This document shows positions 33,152-38,682 of a DNA stretch of 41,828 nucleotides, piece after piece; position 1 is the first letter of the stretch, and every line of letters starts with the position of its first letter. This stretch comes from a virus: IMG/VR virus record IMGVR_UViG_3300025151_000091, positions 1 through 41,828 of that record; one strand, given 5' to 3'. The position numbers and the translations under genes are program-made. Under the pieces are notes generated by a model. The model was not told the DNA's origin, did no database searches, and saw only the letters and a program-made list of their open reading frames with translations.

Positions 33152-33419
33152 GTTTAGGTTAACTGAAGAAGAAGAAGAGTACTTCACATCCGCTAATGAA
33201 ACGGCAGATTTAATGAAAGACCTAGCAAACAGGGGTATCAACCCCGCCGCCGCGATGGGCGGTGCGTTAACGCAATTGCTTACTCAATTGTTTTTAGGTA
33301 GCCCCTCTCAATCAGAAGCTTTGGGCATTCTAGCCTCATGCTTGGCCCAAGCCTCTGAAAACTCAGAAAAGTTTGATTCGTTGATTAACTCGTTGTCCGA
33401 CAGTAGCAAAGTACATTAA
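33132..33419 (+). CDS. Unknown small protein with hydrophobic Gly/Ala/Leu helix (95 aa)
   Basis: ATG at 33132 overlaps the preceding gene by 20 bases. Residues 1-35 are acidic and helical (LTEEEEEYFTSANETADLMK). Residues about 38-75 (GINPAAAMGGALTQLLTQLF, ALGILASCLAQAS) are moderately hydrophobic amphipathic helices, which may bind membrane or a partner. The stop abuts the stop of the convergent gene. Function unknown. Confidence 0.6.
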   Translation: MIKDIDEFRLTEEEEEYFTSANETADLMKDLANRGINPAAAMGGALTQLLTQLFLGSPSQSEALGILASCLAQASENSEKFDSLINSLSDSSKVH

Positions 33420-33818
33420 TTAACCGACTAGACATAACCCTGTTAGCGGGTATCGAGGCTTATTTTTATCTGCGCCAATGTCTGTGCTTACCGTCTGCTC
33501 GTTAATCTTTTCTTTACACAGGTGATACATCTTTTCCGCGACGCTAACGGGATCTTGATCTTCCTTGTACATAGCAAATGCCTCTTGCTTTATCTGCTCA
33601 CCCCAATTCATAGCAGTTTGTAGTTCCTCTGCGGATTGCACGTTGGGAAAGAAAAAGTTTATAAACTCTAACTCTAAACCATCGTTTAACGACTCGACCA
33701 CGCTTCGGGCTAAATAGGCTTTGGTCTTGCACATGGCATCATGGTTTGATGGATTGGAAACCGCGACGGGCATCAAGATCACAAACAACAGTAAGAATAC
33801 AATCGTTTTATTGACCAT
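33420..33818 (-). CDS. Exported protein with signal peptide (132 aa)
   Basis: On the minus strand, ATG at 33818 follows GGAGACTAAAA. Residues 1-21 (VNKTIVFLLLFVILMPVAVS) are a typical signal peptide. The mature part has three Cys and a charged helical body (AEKMYHLCKEKINEQ). It partly overlaps the upstream minus gene by 11 bases, so the two form one unit. An envelope or extracytoplasmic role, such as superinfection exclusion, is inference. No lysis-protein family is recognised. Confidence 0.65.
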   Translation of the reverse strand: MVNKTIVFLLLFVILMPVAVSNPSNHDAMCKTKAYLARSVVESLNDGLELEFINFFFPNVQSAEELQTAMNWGEQIKQEAFAMYKEDQDPVSVAEKMYHLCKEKINEQTVSTDIGADKNKPRYPLTGLCLVG

Positions 33819-34236
33819 TTTTAGTCTCCAACCAGTAACACGCTTCCATAATCTGGTGTTCATTTATAAAGTTCGTGTGGTTCCAATCGTACCACTCCTC
33901 TGCTCCGGGAGGAACCCAAATTATTTTTAGCATGCGTAACTGTTTATCCCCAAGTGCTACTGTAATCGGAGAGATCATGATCTTGTTAGGCCAGTTTTCC
34001 GGTTTGCAGTCGATTCTAAATTTGATACGACGCATAAACACTTGTGTGCCTTCGATGTTACCGTACAGCGTCCAGTAACTCTCCATTTTAGTCGCGCTTA
34101 AACGCTCATTCTTTACAGTTGAATGCGTAACGTTGTCGCGTGACGGTTCATATTTTAGAAACACAGAATCAATTATGTCTTCGGCAACGGCGGGTGATGC
34201 AAACAGCAATGCTACTAGCAACATTATTTTTTTCAT
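33808..34236 (-). CDS. Exported protein with signal peptide (142 aa)
   Basis: ATG at 34236 follows GGAGGG on the minus strand; an upstream in-frame ATG is less well placed. Residues 1-18 (MKKIMLLVALLFASPAVA) are a signal peptide with an A-x-A cleavage site. The mature domain looks beta-rich (SYWTLYGNIEGTQVFMRRIK, LRMLKIIWVPPGAEEW), with two Cys (RIDCKPE, ACYWLE) that could form a disulphide. Family unrecognised. Likely periplasmic. Confidence 0.65.
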   Translation of the reverse strand: MKKIMLLVALLFASPAVAEDIIDSVFLKYEPSRDNVTHSTVKNERLSATKMESYWTLYGNIEGTQVFMRRIKFRIDCKPENWPNKIMISPITVALGDKQLRMLKIIWVPPGAEEWYDWNHTNFINEHQIMEACYWLETKNGQ

Positions 34237-34255
34237 TAAACCCTCCAATTTTGCA

Positions 34256-34594
34256 TTAGTCGGTTAAACCAGCCGACAAGGTTGTTAAATCATCATCTAA
34301 TTCGACTATCCTTCTTCGACGACGATTCTCTCGAAGTAAACGTTTTACTTCAAACCGCTTGATCTTTTCGATCCATCCTTTTGGTATGTGAATTTTAGCA
34401 TTAGACTCGTCAAATGACACGGTACTGGCAATACAGATGGCTTTATCGTTTTCTGCTACCACGAAGCCCATGGTTCGGCAAGGATGCGCTTCAGCATCTT
34501 CGGTTGCCTCCCAATTGGCATCTGCCACAGCATCCCACCATTCGACATAAGCTAACTCTTGATATTTCTTTGATTCGTCTGTAAGTTGACTCAT
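34256..34594 (-). CDS. Unknown charged protein (112 aa)
   Basis: The minus-strand ATG at 34594 follows AAGGAAATTACTGTT. The protein begins MSQLTDESKKYQELAYVEWW, has a short beta part (MGFVVAENDKAICIASTVSF, AKIHIPKGWIEKIKR) and an Arg-rich stretch (LLRENRRRRR). No signal peptide, so cytoplasmic, unlike its two downstream partners. An RNA- or DNA-binding role is suggested by charge only. Confidence 0.6.
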   Translation of the reverse strand: MSQLTDESKKYQELAYVEWWDAVADANWEATEDAEAHPCRTMGFVVAENDKAICIASTVSFDESNAKIHIPKGWIEKIKRFEVKRLLRENRRRRRIVELDDDLTTLSAGLTD

Positions 34595-34614
34595 AACAGT
34601 AATTTCCTTAAAAG

Positions 34615-34644
34615 TTGACGTTTAGGTATAGAATCGCATATTAT
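34615..34644. promoter_or_regulatory. Probable divergent promoter region
   Basis: On the plus strand TTGACG at 34615 and TATTAT at 34639 are 18 bp apart, and the small membrane peptide gene follows with an AAGGAGG site. On the minus strand the same interval shows TATAAT and TATACC hexamers and an AATATGCGATTC motif upstream of the exported-protein unit. Exact hexamers for the minus strand are uncertain. Confidence 0.5.
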
Positions 34645-34672
34645 AAAGGCTTCTTAACCAAGGAGGACGCAA

Positions 34673-34774
34673 ATGAAAGAAAAGAAACCTAAATTTAATA
34701 CTCTTTACTCTACACTAATCCCGATCATCGCGGGTTTACTCGCCGGATTAGCTCATCACTTATTTAGCAACTAA
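34673..34774 (+). CDS. 33-aa small membrane peptide
   Basis: ATG at 34673 lies behind a strong AAGGAGG site. After a basic N-terminus (MKEKKPKFN) comes a hydrophobic stretch of about 17 residues (TLIPIIAGLLAGLAHHL) and a short polar end. The layout is that of single-span phage peptides. It is too short for a family call; a holin-like or host-envelope role is only a possibility. Confidence 0.6.
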   Translation: MKEKKPKFNTLYSTLIPIIAGLLAGLAHHLFSN

Positions 34775-34788
34775 ACATCGGAGAACAC

Positions 34789-34977
34789 ATGTTAAAAAAA
34801 GTAATTGCACTCTTATTAATCACGATACCTCTGACTGCTTCGGCGGGTAAGCTACTAAAATGCGAAGGGGTCATGACTAACAACGGTTACAAATATGTGG
34901 GCACGTACTGTATGGATTTTAACTGTACGTATGTTCAACGTTTTGTTTTTGATACGTACTGTCCGTTTAGTGTCTAA
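34789..34977 (+). CDS. Exported Cys-rich peptide (62 aa)
   Basis: ATG follows CGGAGAACAC. Residues 1-19 (LKKVIALLLITIPLTASAG) are a signal peptide. The mature peptide of about 43 residues has four Cys (LLKCEGVM, YCMDFNCTY, TYCPFSV), enough for two disulphides. Function unrecognised; the size resembles periplasmic or secreted phage accessory peptides. The stop overlaps the next gene. Confidence 0.6.
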   Translation: MLKKVIALLLITIPLTASAGKLLKCEGVMTNNGYKYVGTYCMDFNCTYVQRFVFDTYCPFSV

Positions 34978-35221
34978 TTACAACAAATCGTTAGAGGAAA
35001 AGATGATCGAGGCAGAGGCTTGCCTCGATGGTCTTGAAAAAGATAAAGTTAGCCTTGCCGAGTTACTAACGCTTTACCGGAGAGGGGTGGAGTTGATTCA
35101 ATCCTGTCAAGAGGACTTGAGAGCATACGAGTTTAAGATTCAGGCCCTTGATCACCGAACAGGAAAATTAGTGGATGTCAACCCAGAATCCGTCATCAAA
35201 AAACACAAAAACGTCACCTAG
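34970..35221 (+). CDS. Exonuclease VII small-subunit-like protein (83 aa)
   Basis: A GTG at 34970 overlaps the preceding stop; an ATG at 35003 after AGAGGAAAAG would remove the first helix and is the alternative. The core KSLEEKMIEAEACLDGLEKD, then VSLAELLTLYRRGVELIQSC and QEDLRAYEFKIQALDHR follow the two-helix pattern of XseB (S-x-E-x2-L-x-E-x4-L-x8-SL-E-x3-Y-x2-G-x2-L-x2-C). XseB subunits coat the stalk of XseA in ExoVII. No XseA is in the window. It overlaps the resolvase gene by 47 bases. Confidence 0.6.
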   Translation: MSNYNKSLEEKMIEAEACLDGLEKDKVSLAELLTLYRRGVELIQSCQEDLRAYEFKIQALDHRTGKLVDVNPESVIKKHKNVT

Positions 35222-35684
35222 ATCTCGAAAACCACGAATCGATTTACTTTGGCGTGAGAACGAACACGTCGTTGTCTTCTCAGCCGGTCAACCCTCCAAG
35301 TGGATCGGTCGGTGCAAACATTGCGGGGGAGTACACGAACAACAAGGCCGTTCAATTAAGAAAAACTACATGGCCCGTGAGTGTCCCGCCTTTGCTCCCA
35401 GAAACAAAATTTATAAGAACGTCGAGGATAGCAAACTTGTTCTCAAGTACGGAATCACCTTCGACGGATTCAAGACCATACTAAAAGCCCAGAATTTTTC
35501 TTGCGCGATATGCGGGGTTCATCAAACCGAACTCAACTACCGCATGGCCGTGGACCACGATCACTCGACCGGCAAGGTTCGAGGACTGCTTTGCCGTCCG
35601 TGCAACCACGCCATAGGGCTACTGAAAGACGATCCACGGAACGCGGCCCGCGCTTCAGAGTATTTGAAAGCGAACAAAGAATAA
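35175..35684 (+). CDS. Recombination endonuclease VII-like Holliday resolvase (169 aa)
   Basis: The C-terminal half has CAICGVHQTEL, then VDHDHSTGKVRGLLCRPCNH and AIGLLKDDP, the His-Me/beta-beta-alpha-metal nuclease core of T4 endonuclease VII, with two CxxC knuckles holding zinc and HDH as catalytic residues. The N-terminal part has another knuckle (CKHCGG) and a basic opening. The enzyme would resolve branched DNA before packaging. ATG at 35175 lies inside the XseB-like gene, indicating coupling. Confidence 0.85.
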   Translation: MSTQNPSSKNTKTSPRSRKPRIDLLWRENEHVVVFSAGQPSKWIGRCKHCGGVHEQQGRSIKKNYMARECPAFAPRNKIYKNVEDSKLVLKYGITFDGFKTILKAQNFSCAICGVHQTELNYRMAVDHDHSTGKVRGLLCRPCNHAIGLLKDDPRNAARASEYLKANKE

Positions 35685-35703
35685 CTTTTTTTTCGACGTG
35701 GAG

Positions 35704-35739
35704 TTGACAACCTCGCATACCTAGTCCAGAATCGAGGTT
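35704..35739 (+). promoter_or_regulatory. Promoter with 7-bp inverted repeat flanking its spacer
   Basis: TTGACA at 35704 and CAGAAT at 35727 are 17 bp apart. AACCTCG at 35709-35715 and CGAGGTT at 35733-35739 form a perfect inverted repeat that brackets the spacer and -10 box, suggesting an operator for a dimeric repressor. It drives the chain of tiny genes downstream. Confidence 0.6.
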
Positions 35740-35762
35740 CGATCAAACAAACGGAGAACGAA

Positions 35763-35954
35763 ATGAAGACATACGAAGTTTCTTTATCTTTAGATGCGTC
35801 GATCACTGTAGAAGTGACTGCTGAAAATGAATTAGACGCAGAGGAAAAAGCAATAGCGAAATTTTATAACAAAGATTTAGCTCAAGCCGATGCCGATCAT
35901 TATTACGAGATGGGTTTATTAAACGATCATTACGTTACGGAAATCGAGGCATGA
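35763..35954 (+). CDS. Small alpha/beta protein, DpnD-like (63 aa)
   Basis: ATG follows ACGGAGAACGAA. The pattern KTYEVSLSLDASITVEVTAE, a strand followed by NELDAEEKAIAKFY helix and a short acidic end, resembles DpnD/PcfM-type small domains common in phages and plasmids. It is followed by a shorter protein of the same layout. Function unknown. Confidence 0.6.
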   Translation: MKTYEVSLSLDASITVEVTAENELDAEEKAIAKFYNKDLAQADADHYYEMGLLNDHYVTEIEA

Positions 35955-36106
35955 AAAAATACAACGTGAGCATTACGCAGTACCACCGAATCGACGGTAT
36001 CGAGGCCGAGAGCCTTGAAGAAGCCCAACGCATAGCCACCGAAGACCACGCTTGGGACGATCATTTACGGGATGTAGTCATAGACGCAGAGGAGGCCGAA
36101 GAATGA
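35951..36106 (+). CDS. Small DpnD-like protein, paralogue of preceding gene (51 aa)
   Basis: ATG overlaps the preceding stop by ATGA. The protein (MKKYNVSITQYHRIDGIEAE, then SLEEAQRIATEDHAWD) has the same strand-helix arrangement as its neighbour: a Tyr-Val-Ser strand followed by an A-E-S-x-E-E-A helix. Probably a tandem duplicate that has diverged. Confidence 0.6.
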   Translation: MKKYNVSITQYHRIDGIEAESLEEAQRIATEDHAWDDHLRDVVIDAEEAEE

Positions 36107-36294
36107 CACTAGAATTTGAGACCACGCCTCACGTCTGCGCCGAGTGCGGTAGCGACGAATGGCTACACAACACGTTCTATTTAAACAAAACCAAGGAATG
36201 GCACGACGATCCCGATTTTGCCTACTACTGCCATGACTGTGGCGGGGGAACCGAAATCATTCCACAAACCAAATATGAGGAGGTCACAGCATGA
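36103..36294 (+). CDS. Small zinc-ribbon protein (63 aa)
   Basis: ATG overlaps the previous stop; GAGGAGG lies upstream. Knuckles CAEC near 12-15 and CHDC near 45-48 bracket a loop with Trp and His residues (DEWLHNTFY, KEWHDDPDFAYY). A zinc ribbon is the simplest reading. Family not recognised. Confidence 0.65.
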   Translation: MTLEFETTPHVCAECGSDEWLHNTFYLNKTKEWHDDPDFAYYCHDCGGGTEIIPQTKYEEVTA

Positions 36295-36539
36295 ACCGAT
36301 GGAAACTAACCAACGAACTATTCGGAAACGATAAAGACTTGCTGATCTGGAAATCCCTAGAGCGTATCGAAGATGACGAAGAACTCGAACACGTCTACGA
36401 GCTCTTGGCCCACGTGCCACGGCAACACCTTGTCGAATATGTGACCACGGGCCGAAGTGACGAGGCTATCTCCGAGTTGATCGATCAGAAAATAATCAGC
36501 GCCACCGAGGCCAGAGTCTGGGGGGATTATGACCGTTAA
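36291..36539 (+). CDS. Unknown acidic helical protein (82 aa)
   Basis: ATG overlaps the previous stop as ATGA. Sequence is mostly helical and acidic (KDLLIWKSLERIEDDEELEH, VYELLAHVPRQHLVEYV, DEAISELIDQKIIS). No Cys and no signal. It might mimic DNA charge or act as a small regulator, but nothing specific supports either. Confidence 0.6.
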   Translation: MNRWKLTNELFGNDKDLLIWKSLERIEDDEELEHVYELLAHVPRQHLVEYVTTGRSDEAISELIDQKIISATEARVWGDYDR

Positions 36540-36705
36540 AGACATGGGCGATATGTGCCTTGAATGCCGAGAAGATACCTCGTGGGGGAGCGGTCGATTC
36601 GTCAACCGAATCCCCGCCGGTCAAGACACCGAAACCGGATACCTTTGCGCCGAGTGCCTTGAGGCTGACTTTCAAGAGGACGAAAAATTATTTTTAAATG
36701 AGTAG
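36529..36705 (+). CDS. Small double CxxC protein (58 aa)
   Basis: The ATG at 36529 overlaps the previous gene by 11 bases. CLEC near residues 10-13 and CAEC near 41-44 form two knuckles about 28 residues apart, with an Arg/Gly loop between and an acidic C-terminal helix. Similar architecture to the zinc-ribbon proteins at 29879, 36103 and 12370 but no clear sequence identity. Confidence 0.6.
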   Translation: MTVKDMGDMCLECREDTSWGSGRFVNRIPAGQDTETGYLCAECLEADFQEDEKLFLNE

Positions 36706-36886
36706 AACAATGTACCGACTGCTGATCGAACATACAGTAACCGTGCCTTGTGATTCATTTAGCCGTGCCATCGCGCTATGGAATGAATGCTGTTTTGAGT
36801 TAAAATCTTGTGGTAACTGGCGGACGCAAGTCCACTTACAAAAATTCATCCCAAACAAAAACAAATGGCGAACGATTAGAAAATGA
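36698..36886 (+). CDS. Unknown small basic protein (62 aa)
   Basis: ATG overlaps the previous gene by eight bases. It is a compact basic protein (MSRTMYRLLIEHTVTVPCDS, then ALWNECCFELKSCGNWRTQV, then KFIPNKNKWRTIRK) with four Cys in the first 40 residues. No CxxC pair is seen. Function unknown. Confidence 0.55.
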   Translation: MSRTMYRLLIEHTVTVPCDSFSRAIALWNECCFELKSCGNWRTQVHLQKFIPNKNKWRTIRK

Positions 36887-37146
36887 GAAAAGATTACCAA
36901 AAAGAATTTACTGCCAAAGAACTCGAACTTGTGCTCGAAATTATTCAACCCTTGACCATTAAGCTATCACCAGAAAATAAACTCGTGCTCCGATCAGCAT
37001 CCACCAAAATCCAACGAATGATCAATGAACACAATCAACGAAACAAACGCCCCCTCAAAACAATTGAATCCGGCCCTCCAAAAAATAAAGGACTTGGGCC
37101 CGTCAACTGGCTTCACGGATCACGGCGGACACCAATTACTGGCTAA
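36883..37146 (+). CDS. Unknown basic protein (87 aa)
   Basis: ATG overlaps the previous stop (ATGA). Residues 1-55 are helical (KEFTAKELELVLEIIQPLTI, ASTKIQRMINEHNQRNK) and the end is basic and Pro/Gly-rich. The coding end contains GGATCACGG, a sequence repeated in the intergenic region near 37674. Function unrecognised. Confidence 0.55.
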   Translation: MRKDYQKEFTAKELELVLEIIQPLTIKLSPENKLVLRSASTKIQRMINEHNQRNKRPLKTIESGPPKNKGLGPVNWLHGSRRTPITG

Positions 37147-37167
37147 GTCTTTGATTATTATAGGGGG

Positions 37168-37195
37168 TTGACTTTCTCTGAGATAGGAGTATAAT
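37168..37195 (+). promoter_or_regulatory. Strong sigma70-like promoter
   Basis: TTGACT at 37168 and a perfect TATAAT at 37190 are 16 bp apart. It lies 70 bases before the next gene and is the best-matching plus-strand promoter in the right arm. Confidence 0.8.
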
Positions 37196-37201
37196 AGACC
37201 T

Positions 37202-37232
37202 TGTGAGTCGGGGAAAGTAGTAATGACTCACA
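37202..37232 (+). promoter_or_regulatory. Leader stem-loop
   Basis: TGTGAGTC and GACTCACA pair perfectly (8 bp) around a 15-base loop, starting near the expected transcript 5' end. It may stabilise the mRNA or work with the boxA-like sequence that follows it directly. Confidence 0.65.
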
Positions 37233-37233
37233 T

Positions 37234-37246
37234 CGTTCTTTAACAA
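37234..37246 (+). promoter_or_regulatory. boxA-like element in 5' leader
   Basis: CGTTCTTTAACAA is close to the rRNA-leader boxA (TGCTCTTTAACAA), as is the one at 25246. It lies between the promoter and the gene at 37264. Confidence 0.5.
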
Positions 37247-37263
37247 TTTACACGGAGAAAAAT

Positions 37264-37635
37264 ATGTCAAAAGACAATAGCGATTTTGTTTTGCCTAACG
37301 GTTTCTGTTTCCTAGCCGTTACCTTGGGAAACTACGGAGTATGGCGAAAGGCCCGCGATCCAATAACAGCGATCCGCGAAGCCTTCAAAGCTAACAGCTC
37401 TCGTGGTAAACCTACCCCAATAGCAGTCTACTACGGGAAACACGATGAGATCAGCTGTGGCGGTCTATACGGGGGCCTTAAATGGAAACAAGACGGTACG
37501 GTTCCCGTAGTCGTAGGGCTCTACAAAGTCACAACGCATTCGATTAAACCCATGAAACGGGGAGATTTCGGAGAAGATCATCCAGATCAATTCACTTGGA
37601 TGAACGATACGATTCAATACATCGAAGCGCATTAA
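37264..37635 (+). CDS. Unknown early-type protein (123 aa)
   Basis: ATG follows ACGGAGAAAAAT. The protein appears alpha/beta: FCFLAVTLGNYGVWRKARDP, then AIREAFKANSSRGKPTPIAV and GTVPVVVGLYKVTTHSIKP. It carries Cys twice and a basic centre. No family is recognised. It has its own strong promoter, boxA-like leader and terminator, so it is independently controlled, as expected for an early host-takeover gene. Confidence 0.65.
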   Translation: MSKDNSDFVLPNGFCFLAVTLGNYGVWRKARDPITAIREAFKANSSRGKPTPIAVYYGKHDEISCGGLYGGLKWKQDGTVPVVVGLYKVTTHSIKPMKRGDFGEDHPDQFTWMNDTIQYIEAH

Positions 37636-37641
37636 CCACTC

Positions 37642-37672
37642 AGCGGGGGCCACGGCTCCCGCTATTTTTTTT
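37642..37672 (+). terminator. Rho-independent terminator
   Basis: A nine-pair stem with one G-T wobble (AGCGGGGGC with GCTCCCGCT), a four-base loop, and an eight-T tract. It separates the boxA-controlled gene from the non-coding region that follows. Confidence 0.88.
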
Positions 37673-37673
37673 G

Positions 37674-37905
37674 CGGATCACGGGACACGGATCACGGGTC
37701 GTTAAAAACGTTTCTTATATATACCCCTCCAGAAAAATATTTTTTAAAAAATTTTTTCAAAATAGCCGTAACTCGCGTAACTTTGTAACTTAGCCCTGAG
37801 ACCCGCATAGTAGAGCGATTCGAGGTTACATATTGGCGGTTACACTAGGAAATGACAGTAGTTAGTTTGTGTTACTGGCTGTTAAATTCAAAATGGCGTT
37901 AAGGG
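37674..37905. other. Repeat-rich non-coding region, possible replication origin
   Basis: It begins with two direct copies of CGGATCACGGG (37674-37684 and 37688-37698, 14-bp period), then an AT tract (37732-37765). Three GTAACT motifs follow at 37768, 37777 and 37785, and GTTAC in the opposite sense occurs at 37826, 37840 and 37871. No gene of any length fits. Iterons beside an AT-rich tract are classic origin features; function is inferred. The rest, to 38040, includes an eight-G run at 37903, poly-T stretches and a possible -35 TTGACA at 37979. Confidence 0.45.
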
Positions 37906-38040
37906 GGGGGTCTGAAAGTTTTTTTTATTTTTGTTTTTTCAGGAGGGTATATATAGGGATTTTTTGTAAGGAAGGTAGTTGACAAAAACCCATAGCCTAG
38001 ATTAAGCTTGGGGTTCTATTTAACCAAAGGGGAATGACTG

Positions 38041-38151
38041 ATGATTGATTGGGAAAAAGTTAGAGAATCGTTGATTGATTTATTGAACGAGGGGAAGAAT
38101 CCATTCCCTGAAATGAAACCGGAGAAGGAGGGAGAAAAAGATGACGAATGA
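38041..38151 (+). CDS. Unknown 36-aa acidic peptide
   Basis: A short frame beginning ATGATTGATTGG after AAAGGGGAATG, with a helical first half (IDWEKVRESLIDLLNEGKNP) and an acidic end (PEKEGEKDDE). It overlaps the next frame by 11 bases. Supported by the coupled gene series; small size makes it uncertain. Confidence 0.5.
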   Translation: MIDWEKVRESLIDLLNEGKNPFPEMKPEKEGEKDDE

Positions 38152-38263
38152 AGAATTTTTTGAATGGCTCGATACGTGCCCATCTCATAAATTTGAGGTC
38201 ATGGATGAGGACGGGGATTCTGTTCGTGTTTTGTTTAAATTAGAGGGGGACGATAATGACTGA
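38141..38263 (+). CDS. Unknown 40-aa acidic peptide
   Basis: ATG after GGAGGGAGAAAAAG, a good ribosome site. The peptide MTNEEFFEWLDTCPSHKFEV then DEDGDSVRVLFKLEGDDND is very acidic with short strand-helix character. It overlaps both neighbours. Function unknown; acidic small phage proteins may mimic DNA, which is only a possibility here. Confidence 0.55.
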   Translation: MTNEEFFEWLDTCPSHKFEVMDEDGDSVRVLFKLEGDDND

Positions 38264-38477
38264 TCACTTTAAAGTATTAGGACTGATCTACGATGATCTG
38301 GGGTCAATGTATGACCGCGCCGTTCAAGCAGGGATTCGAGACGATAAATTATTGAGGGCCTTGATCCACGCCGAGGATACCGCCCGCGATCTTCAAATTA
38401 AGCTATGCAATGATCGAGCGAAAAGAATCAAGAATTCAAACCTGTTTGACACGGTTTTTGCGGGGGGTGCTCGATAA
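38256..38477 (+). CDS. Unknown helical protein (73 aa)
   Basis: ATG lies in the overlap with the preceding gene. The protein is mainly helical (HFKVLGLIYDDLGSMYDRAV, DKLLRALIHAEDTARDLQIK) with a basic C-terminal third. There are no metal, signal or membrane motifs. Function unrecognised. Confidence 0.6.
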   Translation: MTDHFKVLGLIYDDLGSMYDRAVQAGIRDDKLLRALIHAEDTARDLQIKLCNDRAKRIKNSNLFDTVFAGGAR

Positions 38478-38575
38478 TGTTTTTTCTAATTGATTGGATA
38501 GCAAAACTAATTTTTGGCGAAGAGGCCGTCGAGCGTAGCCGGCAGAGAAAAGTACCGCGCCGCCGTAGGAGATAG
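38477..38575 (+). CDS. 32-aa peptide with hydrophobic start and Arg-rich end
   Basis: ATG overlaps the previous stop by one base (TAATG). The first half (MFFLIDWIAKLIFG) is hydrophobic and the second half is basic and ends in five consecutive Arg. It may be a membrane-peripheral peptide. Its short length and lack of a clear ribosome site make it uncertain. Confidence 0.45.
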   Translation: MFFLIDWIAKLIFGEEAVERSRQRKVPRRRRR

Positions 38576-38682
38576 AACTTTTAGAAATTTTTATTGTGTT
38601 TTAGATTTAGATATGCAAGGATGTCAATATCCCTTATTTATTCGGGTCACGGGATAGGCCCTAAAACACGGAGATTTAAACA

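Noticed and set aside
38037-38051. ATG at 38037 as a gene start
   Set aside because: Its frame stops after four codons; the ATG at 38041 gives the longer coupled frame.
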